Source of the DNA: Cymbidium sinense
Taxonomy: Eukaryota > Streptophyta > Magnoliopsida > Asparagales > Orchidaceae
Reading direction: 5' to 3'
Length of the DNA stretch: 64,000 bases
Assembly (NCBI GenBank): GCA_021442155.1
Contig: CM038223.1
Span: 36,368,983-36,432,982 of the forward strand
Of this stretch, positions 12,855 through 26,069 are shown in pieces (the stretch's first letter is position 1; every line of letters begins with the position of its first letter). The notes beneath the pieces are model-generated. The model ran no database searches and was not told the origin of the DNA. It saw only the letters and a program-made list of their open reading frames with translations. A program made the position numbers and the translations under genes.

Positions 12855-12875
12855 TCTTTTCTCTCTCTCTCTTTA
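12804..12875. repeat. (TC)n microsatellite in large LTR A
   Basis: An almost pure run of TC units with a few interruptions ('cactctctc', 'ttttctctctc') lies at the edge of the GC-richer island. The apparent small frame over it and downstream is not supported as a gene. Confidence 0.95.
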
Positions 12876-14505
12876 TAATAGACCAAACTTTCCCCCATTG
12901 GTGAACCGAATCATTGAAAGAGGTGGGAAGGTCAAAGAAATGGTTGAATAGATTAGGAGGCGAAGGAATGACCATGGGCAAAGTATGGAAGAGATGAAGT
13001 GGCTCGACCATCTCTCCCCTCCATGGCTTCCAAATAACCTTCCATGGCCACCTCACCATCTCTATGGCTCTTGGCTACCTCCTTTTGTTATGCTAAGGTG
13101 AGCCAAGGGCTAAACTCAAGTTCAAATGGGTTAGGTTTGGGTTTGAGTTCATGACATGTTGGATTTGGATTGAATTAATTTTAATTTATGATTATAATCT
13201 ATTTGATCAATTAATTTTGAATTTAAGTTCTAATTATTATTTATTGTCCATGTAATGATTTTTAGATCAAGTGATCCAAGTTTCATAGGATTTAGTGAGA
13301 TTTAGGCTTAATTTGGCCCATTTAGATTAAATAGGTCAAGTTGGCTCTCCTTACCAATTTAGCCATTTTAGATTTTAGATTTATGGTTAATTATATTCAA
13401 TTGATCATTTGTTATGCTTATGATTGATTGATTTTGATCAATTTGAATTATGTTTAAATTTTAACCAAAGTTGGCCCATTTTTACCCAAAAGGGTTAAGT
13501 TAGGTTCAATAAAGTCACATGATAAATTTGACTCAATCCAGGTGTGCATAGTCTCCAATCATGTTTGACTAAGTGTTTGAGATGATTTAGAACAATTAAT
13601 TTTAAAAAATTGAACTAATTTTGATTTTGTCCCATCTTGCGCTAAATTGGGCATAATGGATCAAATTAGATTTAGTTGGGTCAAATGTTTAAATTGATCG
13701 AATTAAACCCAATGAAAGGTTAAATTATGTTTGAAAATGAATTTAGATTGATTTGGAATATTTAATTTTATTTAATTTTAAATTAAGTTGGGTTTGGACA
13801 CAAGAAGGTTAATTTAGGTCTACTTGGGTCAAGTGGCATAATAAACCCATTTAACCTCTTATTATATTTATATTTATTTAGTTTCATGTTTAAACAAGTT
13901 TTCTTATTCATTTTAAGCATCTAAGATGGCTCAATCTAATTAAATTTTAGTTGGTTGACTTTTGATTTAGTGGTCCCACATGGGTCAACTTACAACCCAT
14001 CTAGATTTAATTTTATGTTCATTTTGTTTGTATATTTGTTCTATGCTTTTGGTTTGATTTGATTATTATTATTTTTTCTTTTATTTATACTTAGGTGAGA
14101 TTGGACTTAATTAGGTTATTTGGGTTAATCAATCCAATTAACTCAATCAAGACTCATTTACATCTAGATTTTGATTTAAGATCATTTATTTAAATTTGTG
14201 TTGATTTTATCAAGTATGGATTTGATTGGATTTACTTAGTCCAATTGGCTTAGGTCATGTCCTAGTGTGGCCCACTAGACTAGCTTGAGGTTTTATCTTA
14301 TGGTGTTGACTTTAAATTTAGTGTTTGATTTCAAAATTTTATTTGATTTAACTCATTATTTGTTTTAATGTGATTACACACCTAGCCACTAAATATAATG
14401 TTTTGATCAAAGTGTCTAATTAGGAAACACTTAATTTAGGATTAAAGTCCTAATTGCTAAGATTAAGAAAAGTGTTAATCTCACTAGAAAATGAGTCAAT
14501 AGTCA

Positions 14506-16300
14506 CCAAGTTGTTGGAAGTTGAATTCATCATGGAAGTTTACTACCCAGAATGAATCTCAAAAATGGTTATGGTATAAAAGTCTCATGATAAATTTAGA
14601 ATGTGCATAAACTTCACAAACCTCAACTGGCCATGTCCAAAAGGTAGATACATACTCCCATGCATTGACATACTTATCAACTTGGTAGTAGGATACTTAA
14701 TAATGAGCTTTTGGATGCTTTCTCTATCTACCATTAAATACACTTGATAAACTTTAATAATATGGCTTTTATCATAGGGAAATAGTTTTACTACTATAAG
14801 GTAGTGTCCTATTGACTAAACGAAGTGGGAGCTAGCTATCAAAAAATGATGGACCAAGTTTTTAAAGAGCAGAAAGGAAAAAAAACAAGGAAGTTTAGCT
14901 AGACAACTTGTTAGTCAAAATCAAGTGGCCTAAACAACATATTGTCGATTTAAAGGAGAGCTTATACACAATGAAAGAAATAAAATATACACCATAATTT
15001 TCTAAAATATACATTTAGCATTAGCCCTAAAACATTATTGGGATTCCTACTTAGCATGAAAGGAATAAAAATAAAATTAGATAAATTTAAGGCCAAACTT
15101 GACATTCCATCCCCAAGAATAACCAATAAGGTGCAATGACTTATTGGGGAAGTCATTGGATTGAATATATTCATCTCAAAGGTAGTTAAGCATTACTAAC
15201 CATTCTTTAAGATAATGAAAAGAGCTAAAAATTTGATTGGACAATAGAGTGTGAGAAAGATTTCAATGACATGAAGGCATTACTCATCTCACTAACTTTA
15301 CTATAAAGTTCTAAGGAAGGAGAAACTTTTCTATTATACTTAAGAGTGGAAAGTAAACTATATAAGAACATTTTTAAAGATATTGAATTACATTATTTAA
15401 TTATGGAGAAACTCACACAAGCCTTTCTTATATTAGCATGGAAACTTCTGCCATATTTATAGGCCCACTCAATCCAATTAGTAACCAACTATGTACTTAA
15501 ATCTATGCTAATGAAGCCATATTATTCTTAGAGATTTGTTAAATTGTCAATGAAGTTGACGTAGTTTAATATTTCATATTCAATTGGATGGAGATTAAGG
15601 CACATACACTCATTGATTTACACATAAATATCTATGGTTTGTAGGTTCTCCCAACTAGCTAAAAAATAGCTTAGCATTTGTTTATGGATATATCTTTGGA
15701 AAATAATGAATGGTAGCTAGTGTTCTATTAAGTAGTCTAAAAGGATTCACAAGCACTAAATTAATAAATTTCAAATTATAAGTGATAAAAAACCAATTTT
15801 AGTATAAAGTGCTACCCATCAAACTTTGATTTACATAAGGAATCAATGCTAAGAACATCATAAATGACTTAGATTCAAAGCTTATAGTAAATCAAGTAAA
15901 TGAGGAATATGAAGTATGGGACGAGTTCTTAGAAAGATGCTTAATGTGAAAGAAAAAATTAGAAAGCTAGAATTTTTCAAGATAGAACTAATCTAAAGAT
16001 AAGACCTATTTTTTGATCAACTTTATTGGCATGTAGACTTGGGGAGCAACTTATCTTTTAACTCACCTTACTTAGCATAAAGGAAGGAAAGCCCATGCTT
16101 ATTGATAATGAAAACTTCCTTTGCTGGGTTGAACCCATCAAAAGGTACTTATAGAATGGTGAGTTAGAGAAAAGAATTAAAGATCCAGGGAGATTTATAA
16201 TCAAAATTTCCAAATATGTTGTGAATGACAAGCTATTTTGAAAGTCAATCATGTCACTAGACATAAGGTGTGTTTCTGAGGGTGATTAGGAGGAAGTACA
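14506..16300 (+). pseudogene. Ty3/gypsy RT and RNase H remnant
   Basis: The plus strand gives the ordered blocks of a gypsy reverse transcriptase with stops and frameshifts: KLLEVEFIMEVYYPE at 14507, a match to the usual block with CVDFTDLNKACPK as CINFTNLNWPCPKG near 14605, SFWMLSL for the SFMDAYSGY block, YYYKV, then GASYQKMMDQVFKEQ near 14830. After a damaged YVDD region it continues through LLGFLLSMKGIKIKLDKFKA (antisense-overlapping, about 15020-15100) into RNase H and the FNISYSIGWRLRHIHSL segment near 15560. The frame starts in mid-domain exactly where large LTR A ends. The N-terminal half of pol is missing from the window upstream. Long decayed and non-functional. Confidence 0.75.
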
Positions 16301-16850
16301 TAGCAAGGTACGTTTAAGATAATGTTTCAATAACTTGGGAGGAAGGACTCTCACCTACTATAAGAATATTTTTGGCCGACCCTAAGAAAAGATGCCAAAT
16401 ATCTCACCAAAAGGTGTTAATATTTTAAGAAATTTAATCTTATACAGCAGCTACAACGATTTCTACCTCTACAACTCATTACAAGTCCTTAGCCTTTTAT
16501 GGTGTGGGCAATACGTTTGATAGTGGATAAAAAACTTTATAAGTATATTGAGGCTAAATTATTTGCTAATATAGCAATCTATGTAGTTCAATATGTAATT
16601 TAAAACTAACATAATTTACAAGTATGGGCTACTTATGTTTATTATTTCAAACAACTATCCATAATTTGTCAACAAGCAACTAATAAAAATTTACAAGTTC
16701 TAGGGAATTTTCCTCAAGTACAACTTAGTACATCTTCCGTAGATTGATGACCAAGTTGAAGTAAAAATAAAAAAAATAAAAAGATACTTTAACCTATTAA
16801 AGAAAAGCTTGAAGGTGCCAAGCCTATCATTGTCCAACTTGCCAATTGCT
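16300..16850 (+). pseudogene. Ty3/gypsy integrase remnant
   Basis: DAKYLTKRC followed by QQLQRFLPLQLITSP and PFMVWAI matches the zinc-binding and early catalytic part of gypsy integrase, where families normally show DA..Y...C..CQ, then SPWPF..WGID. Downstream IKEKLEGAK fits the later core. Stops interrupt every stretch, and the catalytic DDE residues could not all be located. It follows the RNase H remnant in the expected pol order. Confidence 0.6.
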
Positions 16851-18884
16851 AGGACCTCAAGATGACTCTCATCATTGATGATTTGATAGACTCTATTTTT
16901 CTTCTTCCATGGCATAGAGGGAATTCTATCGAATGAGTTGTTTTAGAAAGAGAAAGAGAAAAGTCAAATGTAGAAGCCATGGAAATCACACATGACCTAT
17001 TGGATGGATTACGCATTAAAGATTCACTCAAACAAGAGGAAATTATAGGGAGAATGTCCAAGTGTTACAACAATAATATCAAAGAGAAGTATTTCATGCC
17101 CTATGACCTAATGTTGAAGAAAGTGGATGTTGATGCTTAACAAAACATACTCAATAAATTACCCACACATGCTTCATTATCAAAATGTAAGTTGGGCTAA
17201 GAGCCTATGAATTACAAATGTACTCAAGGTAGGATGTGACTAGGACTTGGAGTATGATGGATCTAAAGAAGTTCTATTACTATAAAGTCACTCTTTTATC
17301 TATTCTTCATTCAATAAATTATTATTTTCTAAAAATAGGATCTTATTGAAATGTATGCAAGATGAATTTTTATCACTAAGTATAGAATCTTATTCATAAA
17401 AAACTCACCATTCTTACACACTAGAAATTTAGAAAACTTATATATATGTTTCATCTAACACCTACATCAAGCATTTGATGAAATAAAACTAGGATGGAAA
17501 AATACTCATATCATTTAAGGTGACGGGTAAAAAAGGTTACAAAGTTGCACTCAACAAAAAGTGTACTAGCATGAGTGTAGGACTTTGCTCGATAAAATTA
17601 ATTATTCCATGTAGTTTGATAAGTATACTAGCTTAAATGTTTTGGCAAGCAATAATAGCTTGAGTCACCTGATGAGCTAGATATTGGCGCAGTTGCTTGG
17701 TGAGCTACATTTGGCCCAAGAAACTTGGTGAGCTGCATTGGCCCATATTTCTTGATGAGCTTTTTTTATTGAGTTTAATAGGACTCTGAGAGGGCATGCT
17801 AACTCAGGTCACACTGGAAGCTATGTTTGGCCATAGTAAAAGGCTTTATTCATTGAGTTACACATGGCACGAGAATAAAGCCTAACTCAGTGAGCTATGT
17901 ATTAGCTTACTCATATGACCTAACTTAGTTAGCTACAATTAGATCAAATGAAAAAGCTTGAACTTGAGGAGGAACATCTAGCCTGAGAATATAGAGCTCA
18001 ACATGACATACCACCAAGCATAAAGGTGATGCGACTACTCGTAAGAAAGCTATGATCCCTTATAGGAAAGTCTGCACTAAGTCTAACTTTTCAAGTCTAC
18101 TCACCTTAGATGAATTAAATAAGGTATTTTTTTTCTAGAAGTAACTAAAAAAGTATCTCAATGTACCCAAATGTCATGGTGCTATTATGTACCAACCTTT
18201 TGTAAATCATTTTGACCATATTATTCATCTTGGTTGAGTAGATGTGATGTCCTAGTGCAAAAGCTTAACTTGTTAGATAGGCAATGTCAAGAGCATAATT
18301 TTTTTTAGGGATAAACAATGAAGACTCATTAGTAGGCTCCTTCCCATTTTTAAATTTAGATGCTTAGAGAGTTTGCATTATTGTTGCACTTATAGGTCTA
18401 TTCTTGGATTGAAGTGAAGCTACTTTGCTCGGCCTTGCCACACTAGATCTTTAGTTGGCCTATCAAACATGACTTGAGTAGATAAAAGTTATCCATTACC
18501 CTCATCTCTCTTTCCTTATCTTCACCTTTAATAGAAACACCTAAGAATTGCACTACTTCAAGGCCAGATCTGACAGGAGTAGAGACATCATGACTAGAAA
18601 AGACAGACTATTAAGTTCACTAAAAAGAAAACTAATGAGTAATAAGTTCTAAGCAAGTGAGCACTCACAATATATCAACTCATTGATGTTACCAAACTTG
18701 AGGAAAAGCCAAATGTTGAGCAACTTGTCTATCAACTTAGCTATTATGCCTTCCTCCAATGGTTTGTTGGGGGAACCACGACCTTAAAAATAATAAAGGG
18801 AGGACAATAAGGTGATTACTTGGTGGGATCATTTTAGGGAAGGTTAGCCATTGAAAATGCCAACGCACTTTCTCTTCACCCTGA
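16851..18884. other. Unassigned sequence with short imperfect repeats
   Basis: From 17665 to about 17960 several imperfect copies of a unit like 'ttggtgagctacatttggcc' occur, separated by 15-60 bases. From 18300 to 18780 the minus strand has a weakly coherent frame (for example KPLEEGIIAKLIDKLLNIWL) with many stops. Neither can be assigned. The stretch may be the damaged 3' end of the preceding gypsy element. Confidence 0.3.
17665..17960 (+). repeat. Imperfect short repeats, 'gtgagctacatttggcc' type
   Basis: The units are 'cacctgatgagctagat', 'ttggtgagctacatttggcc', 'ttggtgagctgcattggccc', 'cttgatgagc', 'attgagttacacatggcac' and 'cagtgagctatgtattagc'. They suggest a decayed tandem or clustered repeat. 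The exact period cannot be fixed by eye. Confidence 0.5.
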
Positions 18885-21800
18885 TGACTATTGACCTCAT
18901 TTTTTCATGAGGTTAACATTTCTTCCAAAGACAATCTTTATGACTTCTAATCCTAAATTAGAAAGTCTCCTAACTAAGCACTTAGGACATCACACTTAGT
19001 GATCTAGTGCACTCTCCTTGGACTAATCTACTTAATGGGTTTCATTAGATTCAACCCAAATCTTCAAACTAAACACACACCACTATAAATTTGAAATTGA
19101 TTTAGCCTAGATTAGGTTTTAATTAGCAAACTAAACTTAATTACCTTAATTAAGCTAATGACAATATAAACCTAAGGAAAGTAAAATTAAATTCAAACTA
19201 AACCCAAATTAAATGAAATTAGAAGCATAAAACCCTGGTATAAAATTAAATGAATCCAAATCCAAACCAAAGGTTAAAGATTGGTCAACATTTTTACATA
19301 GGTTTGACTTATGTGGGTCCCACCAAGTTAGAGGTCAACCCACCAAAATTTGACAAAAAAAATCATTTCAAATGATTAGGATGATGATATAAACATATGT
19401 AAACATGAATTTTAAAAATTATAAGATGATGATATAAACCTATGTAAACATGAATTTAAAAGAATATAATTCCAATGTACCCTTATTTAAGCTAATTAGG
19501 TCATTTGTCCTAAATGGGTCATATTGGGTTTAAACCCAAATCAAAGTCAAATAAACTCAAATCAATTATTCAAAATCATTTGAATATAATTATTGAACAT
19601 AAACCAACACATCATTAGGTCCAATTTAGCCAATTTGGTCATTTGACCCAAGTGAACCCAAACTAAACCAATTAAGCCCAACTTGGGTCAAATGGGTTCA
19701 AAATGCAATAAAATTGGAATTATTTGATCCAATGCATTCCAAATTGCTTGGATTAACCTTATTGAAAATTAAACACATTATAATTGAGCCAAATAAACTA
19801 TTTGACTTAATTAAAGTTAACCCAAATCCAATTACATCAAAATGGACTAAACCTAAAGTAAGCACTCCATAAATTTTAAAATCCTTGAAACCCTTTGATT
19901 AAATAGTTCAATTTTTTAAAAGAAATCATTAAATGGCATAATTCAAAAGGATCTCAACCCAATCTTCAATTAATTAACTTAGGATGTAACCAAATCATTC
20001 CTAAACCTAATTTATATTTATTCACAGGCAAGATCAAGTCACTTAAGCAACATTAAATAAATCCAAAGCCAAGAAGATGCCATGGCAAGTCAAAGGCATA
20101 TAAAGCCAATTCCAGCCCTTTAACCTCATTTCCATTCCACCTCTTTAGCTTAGGTAGGTGTTGGATGGCTAGTAAGCTATGTAACTAATTTCTAAGGATT
20201 GCAATCACCTCAGTCGACTAAGAGGAGAAAAAAACCATGCTTAAGAGGCTCAGCTTAAATGGTATTTTCTCTTAGAAAAATTCCCAAGGGAAACAGACCA
20301 TCCCATCACATTCTTTCCTTCAAACAAAGTTGAAACCCATCTACCCTCAATCCCCTCTCTAGGATGCTAAAGAATGACCAAAGCTACCAAAATTAAAGAC
20401 GAGGTTAGTGTTGGAGGCAATCAAGAGGGAGGCAACTCAATTTCTTTGGCACACAACATTTTCACACCATTCCACATCTATTGGAGTCAACCCCACCGTC
20501 AAGATTGCTGCAATCGAGGTATGCAATTAATGACCTCTCTTAAGCTTTCTGGTTTGGTACTTCTCTAAGGGAATTTGATATGAAGTGAGATCAAACCATT
20601 TGTATCTCCAAATTTTGACCTATTGATGGATTTAGCATTGAATTGCATAGTTTTGATGGTTGGATGGCTGAAAATCATGTGAAAATGATGGACAGCTCTC
20701 AACCTCCTCCATCATCGTAGGAGACATAATCACTGCCATCCATTCCATTAAAAGGAATGGATGATCGAGATCTAGCCAGAACTCTAATTAAATTTCATAA
20801 GAGGAACCGTGACTTGAATCACAGTCGTCTGATATCTAATCGGACGATCCATTATTAACCCACGTGCACTGCCTTTTAAACGTAGATCCATATGGATCCT
20901 TCATGGTGCAATGATGTGGTGTTATGTGGAAAGCGATGCCACATCAGTCCATTGGATTTGATGTGCCGAAATGGAAAATTCGGGTTTTCTAAATTAAAAT
21001 ATTTAAGAAAAAATGCTTTAAAATTTAGAAAATCATAGGAAATTAAATATAAATCTAAAGAAAATGAAAACTTGGGCTCTATGGATTCATCTTGTTGAGA
21101 AGAATCCATTAAAATTAAAATCCCCAAATTATTTTGGGTATTTTAGCATTAATTTTGGTTTGAATCAAAATTTCCAAACCCTAAACCTTCATTTTCAAAA
21201 ATGTTAATTAAATAAATGATTGAACTTCATCAAATTAATTAAAAACACCATAATGTACTCAAATGATCATAAATAAGCCATTAAAATCCATGGGAACATA
21301 AAAAATCACAAAATGGCTTAATTCAACCATTAATTGAATTAATTAATTTAATTAATTAACTTGAAATTAAATAAATCACAATAAATCAACCAAAAGCCAA
21401 AAATTATGAATGAACCCTCATTGGATGCATATTTTAGAGGGGAATCAAAGCAAATAAAACCCCAAAAAAAGTTCCACTAAATTAGGCTTTATTTTTATTT
21501 TAGTGCAATAATTAAAACCTTAATTACACCTTATTTACATTTATGAACGGAGTAAAGCTTTAGGGAAATCAAATAGGCTAGGAACCACACTTGCCATAAA
21601 AATTTCAAATCCATTTGGCCTCTATATTGAGTATTTGAATTTCCAAGTCTCTAGGTCAATTTAATAAAAATATTAAATCAAAATATTACAAAAATTATAT
21701 AATTTATAATTTAAATTAAATACATTATAATTGATATCAAAACACTTAAACAAAATACTTAAGCCAACTAAAAGCAATAATATCATAAGAATCCTAAGTT

Positions 21801-24800
21801 AAAGATCATGATTAAAGAAAATATGAAACTTAATCATATTAAATAGTAATAATTCATTAAACCATAATAATTCCATTTATAAATTGAAATATAAAGTTCA
21901 TTGACCTCTGAAACTAACATATTATCAATATGTAAATACATTAAAACTATTTGGATTACGAAATGAAATGGTATAAATGCAAATATGAAAGGTTAAGTAT
22001 AATTAAAACCTTAAGGTAGGTTGAATTAAACATAAAATAACAAAATTACATTATGCTAAGTGTTCTTTCCAAATGACATAATGATCATTCCTTTCAAATT
22101 AATTAAAGTAAATTAAACCATTCCATAATGTATAAAATATTCAATTAGAAATTAATATTCTAAATCCAAATTCATTAACAAACCTTAAAGAATTTCATGG
22201 AATGAATAAATTAAAACAAGAAAGAATCATTAATGTGAATGAGTTATAGAATTGAAGAAAAATAAATTGAATAATCTTAGACATAATAAATTGATATAAA
22301 TTCACTTAGGTTTATGAACATTCATGAAAATGAACAAATGAAATTAACTTGAATTGAATGAATGAAATATTTACACCTAAATATAATGAGTAAACTATAT
22401 ACCATACATTTAAAAATTAAATAAGTGAAATGAAAATAAAATGAAACTATACCCTAAATCAAAATTAATAAATTAAAATAAACAAAAATAAATTTTAAGT
22501 TAAATAATGTAAACATTCAAAACTTAATCAATCTAAAGTTATATAAGTAAAGTAAACTTAATAACTTAAAAAGATATAAATCATCATAATCAATAAAGCA
22601 CAAATGTAAAATAAAAATAAATCAAATTAAGAGAATAAAAGATAAATATCAATAGCAAGCCAAAGAAATTAAAATGAAATTATAATCATAACAAAAAGTG
22701 AACTAACTTAAAGAGAAAATTAAATTGAATCATAATAACAAATGAATTAAAACCGTAAATCACAACATTCTTGATAAAGAAATCAAAATATATAATATAA
22801 ACTAAACTAATTTAAACCTTCTAAATTTAAAGAAAGGTTCAACTAAAATACTTAGCATTTTAGTTAGAGTTTTAGGATGAATCTTTACCTTAGAATAAAG
22901 ATATCATCCAATCAGGACTTATGATGTTGAATGGAATGGGATCCACCCAAAATGGAACCTATTGTATTCTTCATTCTTAAAAATATAATATAATTTTAAC
23001 ATAATAAAATATACCTAAAATGAAGAAAAAAATCAATAAATTATTAAATCATTTGAATTCAAATCGTCCAAAAGTAAATAAACAAAAACTCAAAACTAAA
23101 AATTAAAACCTAAAAACCTAATAATGTCTTGCCACACAAACCCTATACTTAGGTTAGGCCGTTCTATGATTTCCTATAATTTTTTGTAATGTTGTGATGA
23201 GAATTGGTTTTATTATTTTGTGGTGTATTATTTTAGACTAGATGGCTAGGATTAATTATTGTTAGTATGGATGGTAGGACAGTAATTATAGAATTATCTT
23301 TATTTTCTATAGAGGGTTGTGTTAATGGGACTGCCATCATAAAAAAAAATTATAAAATTATTGTTTGCTTGTAGGTGCTGAATAATCCCTTAACATAGCC
23401 TATAGGACTGGTGGGCTTGGCAAGCAACTAATGTTAAGCCCATATGTTTGTAAAATATAACTGTTGTATGTTGTTCATATTTTCTTGATATTTGTTTTGT
23501 AAGGCTTACGATATATATATTTTAAATTAAAAATGTAAAATTGAGGTTAGAATTAGGTTAAGATTAGTGGGGTTTGGGATTACCAGAAGATGGTGTAGAA
23601 GTCTCTTATGAAGCCTAATGGTAGTCCCTAAAGAAGGAGACAATCTTGGAAAGAAGACCCATAGATCTAAACTTGTAGTTCTAGCTTAGGTTGCAAAGGG
23701 GCATAACTCAGCTCCCCATTTTTCTTTCTTCTAGGGTGTTCAGTAATATCCAACAGCATTGGCCTATTTTATAAATTTAAATCATATTAATTTATTAAAT
23801 AGAATAAACCTATTTTCTAGGTTTCTTTATGTGTTATGCTTTTCTGTGATGAATGCTTGGACGTAAGCTCATAAGAAAACTAAATAAATTTTCTAGTCAA
23901 TTAAATTTAATCAATGTAAACATAGATAATGCAATTCAAAACCTCATATAAATTTTAATCCTTAGGGAGTAACTTAAAATTAATTAAAAACAAATTATCT
24001 CTTAAAAATCATGCAATCATATTGCTTCAATCCTTGAATTAGGAAACCTCTCTCATTGTACATAAGGGGCATCTGACCTATGAGGATGACCGCCTTCTTG
24101 GGGAAGCCTACCTTCTATTATTGATTTGGCTAAAGATTTTCTTTTAATTGCATACCATGTAGGAATAAATTACATACACATTACCTAAAATGATCATCGA
24201 GTCAAAATGTTAAAAATCTAAAAAATGTGCATTAGTTAGTGCATTTCATACCCTACATTATCTTAGGGATTAGGAAGTGAGTATAGGATTCTTACATTTA
24301 TATCTTAAAAAGACAATAGCCCAGCCATCTTGCATTCATAAGACTTGGCATCATGAATTTAAAATGTGCTTAGGTAGTGTTAGCTGACATCCCTCTCCAG
24401 GCGGGTTCTAAGTATATAAGTGTTAGGGATAGGTTAGTTCCCTCAAGTGAGAGGAATGGTTGATACTTCCCAAAATTTAACTAAGTTGAGCATTTGACAT
24501 GTGTTAGAAGCATTTATAGACTTAGGCTCTGAAGCATCCTCTTTGGAGTATGTTTTCAACCTTAGGTATTTCTATAACTTTATGCTATTAGAATCTAAGT
24601 CCTAAATTTCTAAGAAAATATCAACTCAAAATATAAATAAAATACCAAAATTCAAAGCCTAATTATAGGATAATTAAAGTTCCTACTTGGCATCCTAGTA
24701 TCAATAGGCATTTCCTATTTCATATCATTTGGATGCCAAAAATACCTCTCTTCACTTTGGACCAATCCAAATTGAAATTTTAAAAATCAATCCTTTGAGA

Positions 24801-25126
24801 AAAACATAAAAATATTTACAAATGACTTGTTTTTTTTAATCTAGAGTATTCTTAGGAAGAGACCCTTCTTAAGATGTAATTAACTATAGAGGCTTTCCTC
24901 TATAAGGAACCATGAACCTAGTTTAAAATAAACCCTATTTTACATTTTCATATAGTTCAGGGAAAAAATTTTTGGTACATGAAAGACCCATTAGTCTTAG
25001 TAGTCTATAATTAAATGATCGAATCTATTATAAGATAACATGTTTATCATCTAAGATAATATATTTATTTCTTAATGACACATTTGGTCATCCAAATAAG
25101 AAATTCCTAAATTCTACATGGTGTCA
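18885..25126 (-). repeat. Large LTR copy B (about 6.2 kb), minus strand
   Basis: Read on the minus strand it begins with TGACACCATG at 25126 and follows copies C and D block by block: 'gtcattaagaaataaa', 'ggtttattttaaactagg', 'cctctcacttgaggg', 'ctagatggctagg', then the long AT-rich part and the GC-richer island at 20100-20950. It ends near 'gtcaatagtcatc'. It lacks the block that precedes LTRs A and D. The TATA position is mutated. Whether it is a solo LTR or one end of an element cannot be decided, because neither flank shows a matching partner or target duplication. Confidence 0.65.
20820..20850 (-). other. Imperfect palindrome in LTR B
   Basis: The sequence 'gtcgtctgatatctaatcggacgatcc' is a mutated version of the perfect 13-base inverted repeat in copy C at 52912-52940. 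Retention in two copies suggests a structured RNA or a protein-binding site in the LTR transcript, but function is not shown. Confidence 0.5.
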
Positions 25127-26069
25127 AACAAATTTTTACTAAACAATGACATCCTAGTAAGTTGCTAACAATATGAAGAGTACTAAATTCAATTATACTA
25201 TGAGATCAAAAGTAATCATTTCTATGGAAGACAATGATTGCTCAATATCCCTATCCAAGGACTAGAGAACACTCAACATGCCAAGCTAGATGAATAAAAA
25301 AAACTTAATTAAACTTATTATTAACACTAACAAGATTACATAATGATTAAGTCACCTAGAATGGTGAGATAGTCCTTTACCACCTTCTCTTCAAGAAAAG
25401 TCCTTGCCAACCTACCCACCGAGACCTTTCTCTAGCTAACAAGAGAATGACATCTACCATTCCAATTAGGGATGTTTGACTCTCTTAGGATTGCACTGAA
25501 AAAGGGTAAAACATCCACTTTCTCTCCCATGCCACTCAACTTAACAAGGTCGAAAGCAGTCACCTTGAGTCATGAGTCCACACTATTTCACTTATCAGGT
25601 GCAACTCAAGTGGTTGAAGCTAGCTCTATAAGAGTTGAGAAACTCAACTCTAGTGGAGGCACTATAACACACCCTTATTTAGGTTTCTTAGTTTTCTTTC
25701 TCTTAAAAGCTACCCAAAGGTTACCAACATCAATATCACCACATGATCTTTTATAAGCCATGTTGAGCAGTCAATTATTTAGAAAGATGTGATGAGCAAA
25801 AAGGAACAACAAGTACTTTTAGAGTGCAAGATATATAGCCATGAAATGTGGGAAATGCTAAGAGTGGATCTCAAATCATAGGTGTTGTGAAATAAATGAT
25901 AATAATATTTTTGGTCAAACTTTATAAAAATGACATTAATGATTACTTTCATTATTTTCATTCATCTATCATTTTTGAGAGTCACCTCTACAAGGAACAC
26001 AATAATAAAGAAACTAAATGTGCCACCAAATACGTAAGAGGGACTGAATAGATGAACTAGTATATAATG
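25127..26069. other. Unassigned sequence with a coding-like stretch
   Basis: A 94-codon open frame lies on the plus strand at 25472-25756. The minus strand of 25300-25570 also reads coherently (for example AFDLVKLSGMGEKVDVLPFF, RLARTFLEEKVVKDYLTI). Only one strand can be real. The minus reading looks more protein-like but carries stops. No family was recognised. The rest of the stretch shows nothing. Confidence 0.3.

Larger units (their letters stand above)
7128..14505 (+). repeat. Large LTR copy A (about 7.4 kb)
   Basis: Copy A aligns over most of its length with copy B (inverted, 18885-25126), copy C (49464 to about 55000) and partial copy D (61743 to the end). Shared landmarks are the 'gtaccagagagtttt'-like block, the 'cctctcacttgaga' class of block, the TATA box, the 'ggtacatatcataattatacc' segment, a long T-rich stretch of 'ttaatttaatt' type, a GC-richer island near 12300-13080, stretches like 'gggtcaaatg', and an end near 'gttaatctcact'. 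It has no polymerase frame. LTRs this long are typical of Ogre/Tat elements and of LARDs. The 3' boundary falls where a gypsy RT frame begins abruptly. Confidence 0.65.

Noticed and set aside
12847..13059. 70-codon minus-strand frame in large LTR A
   Set aside because: It lies in the GC-richer island and ends in a TC microsatellite. The matching islands of copies B and C do not keep this frame.
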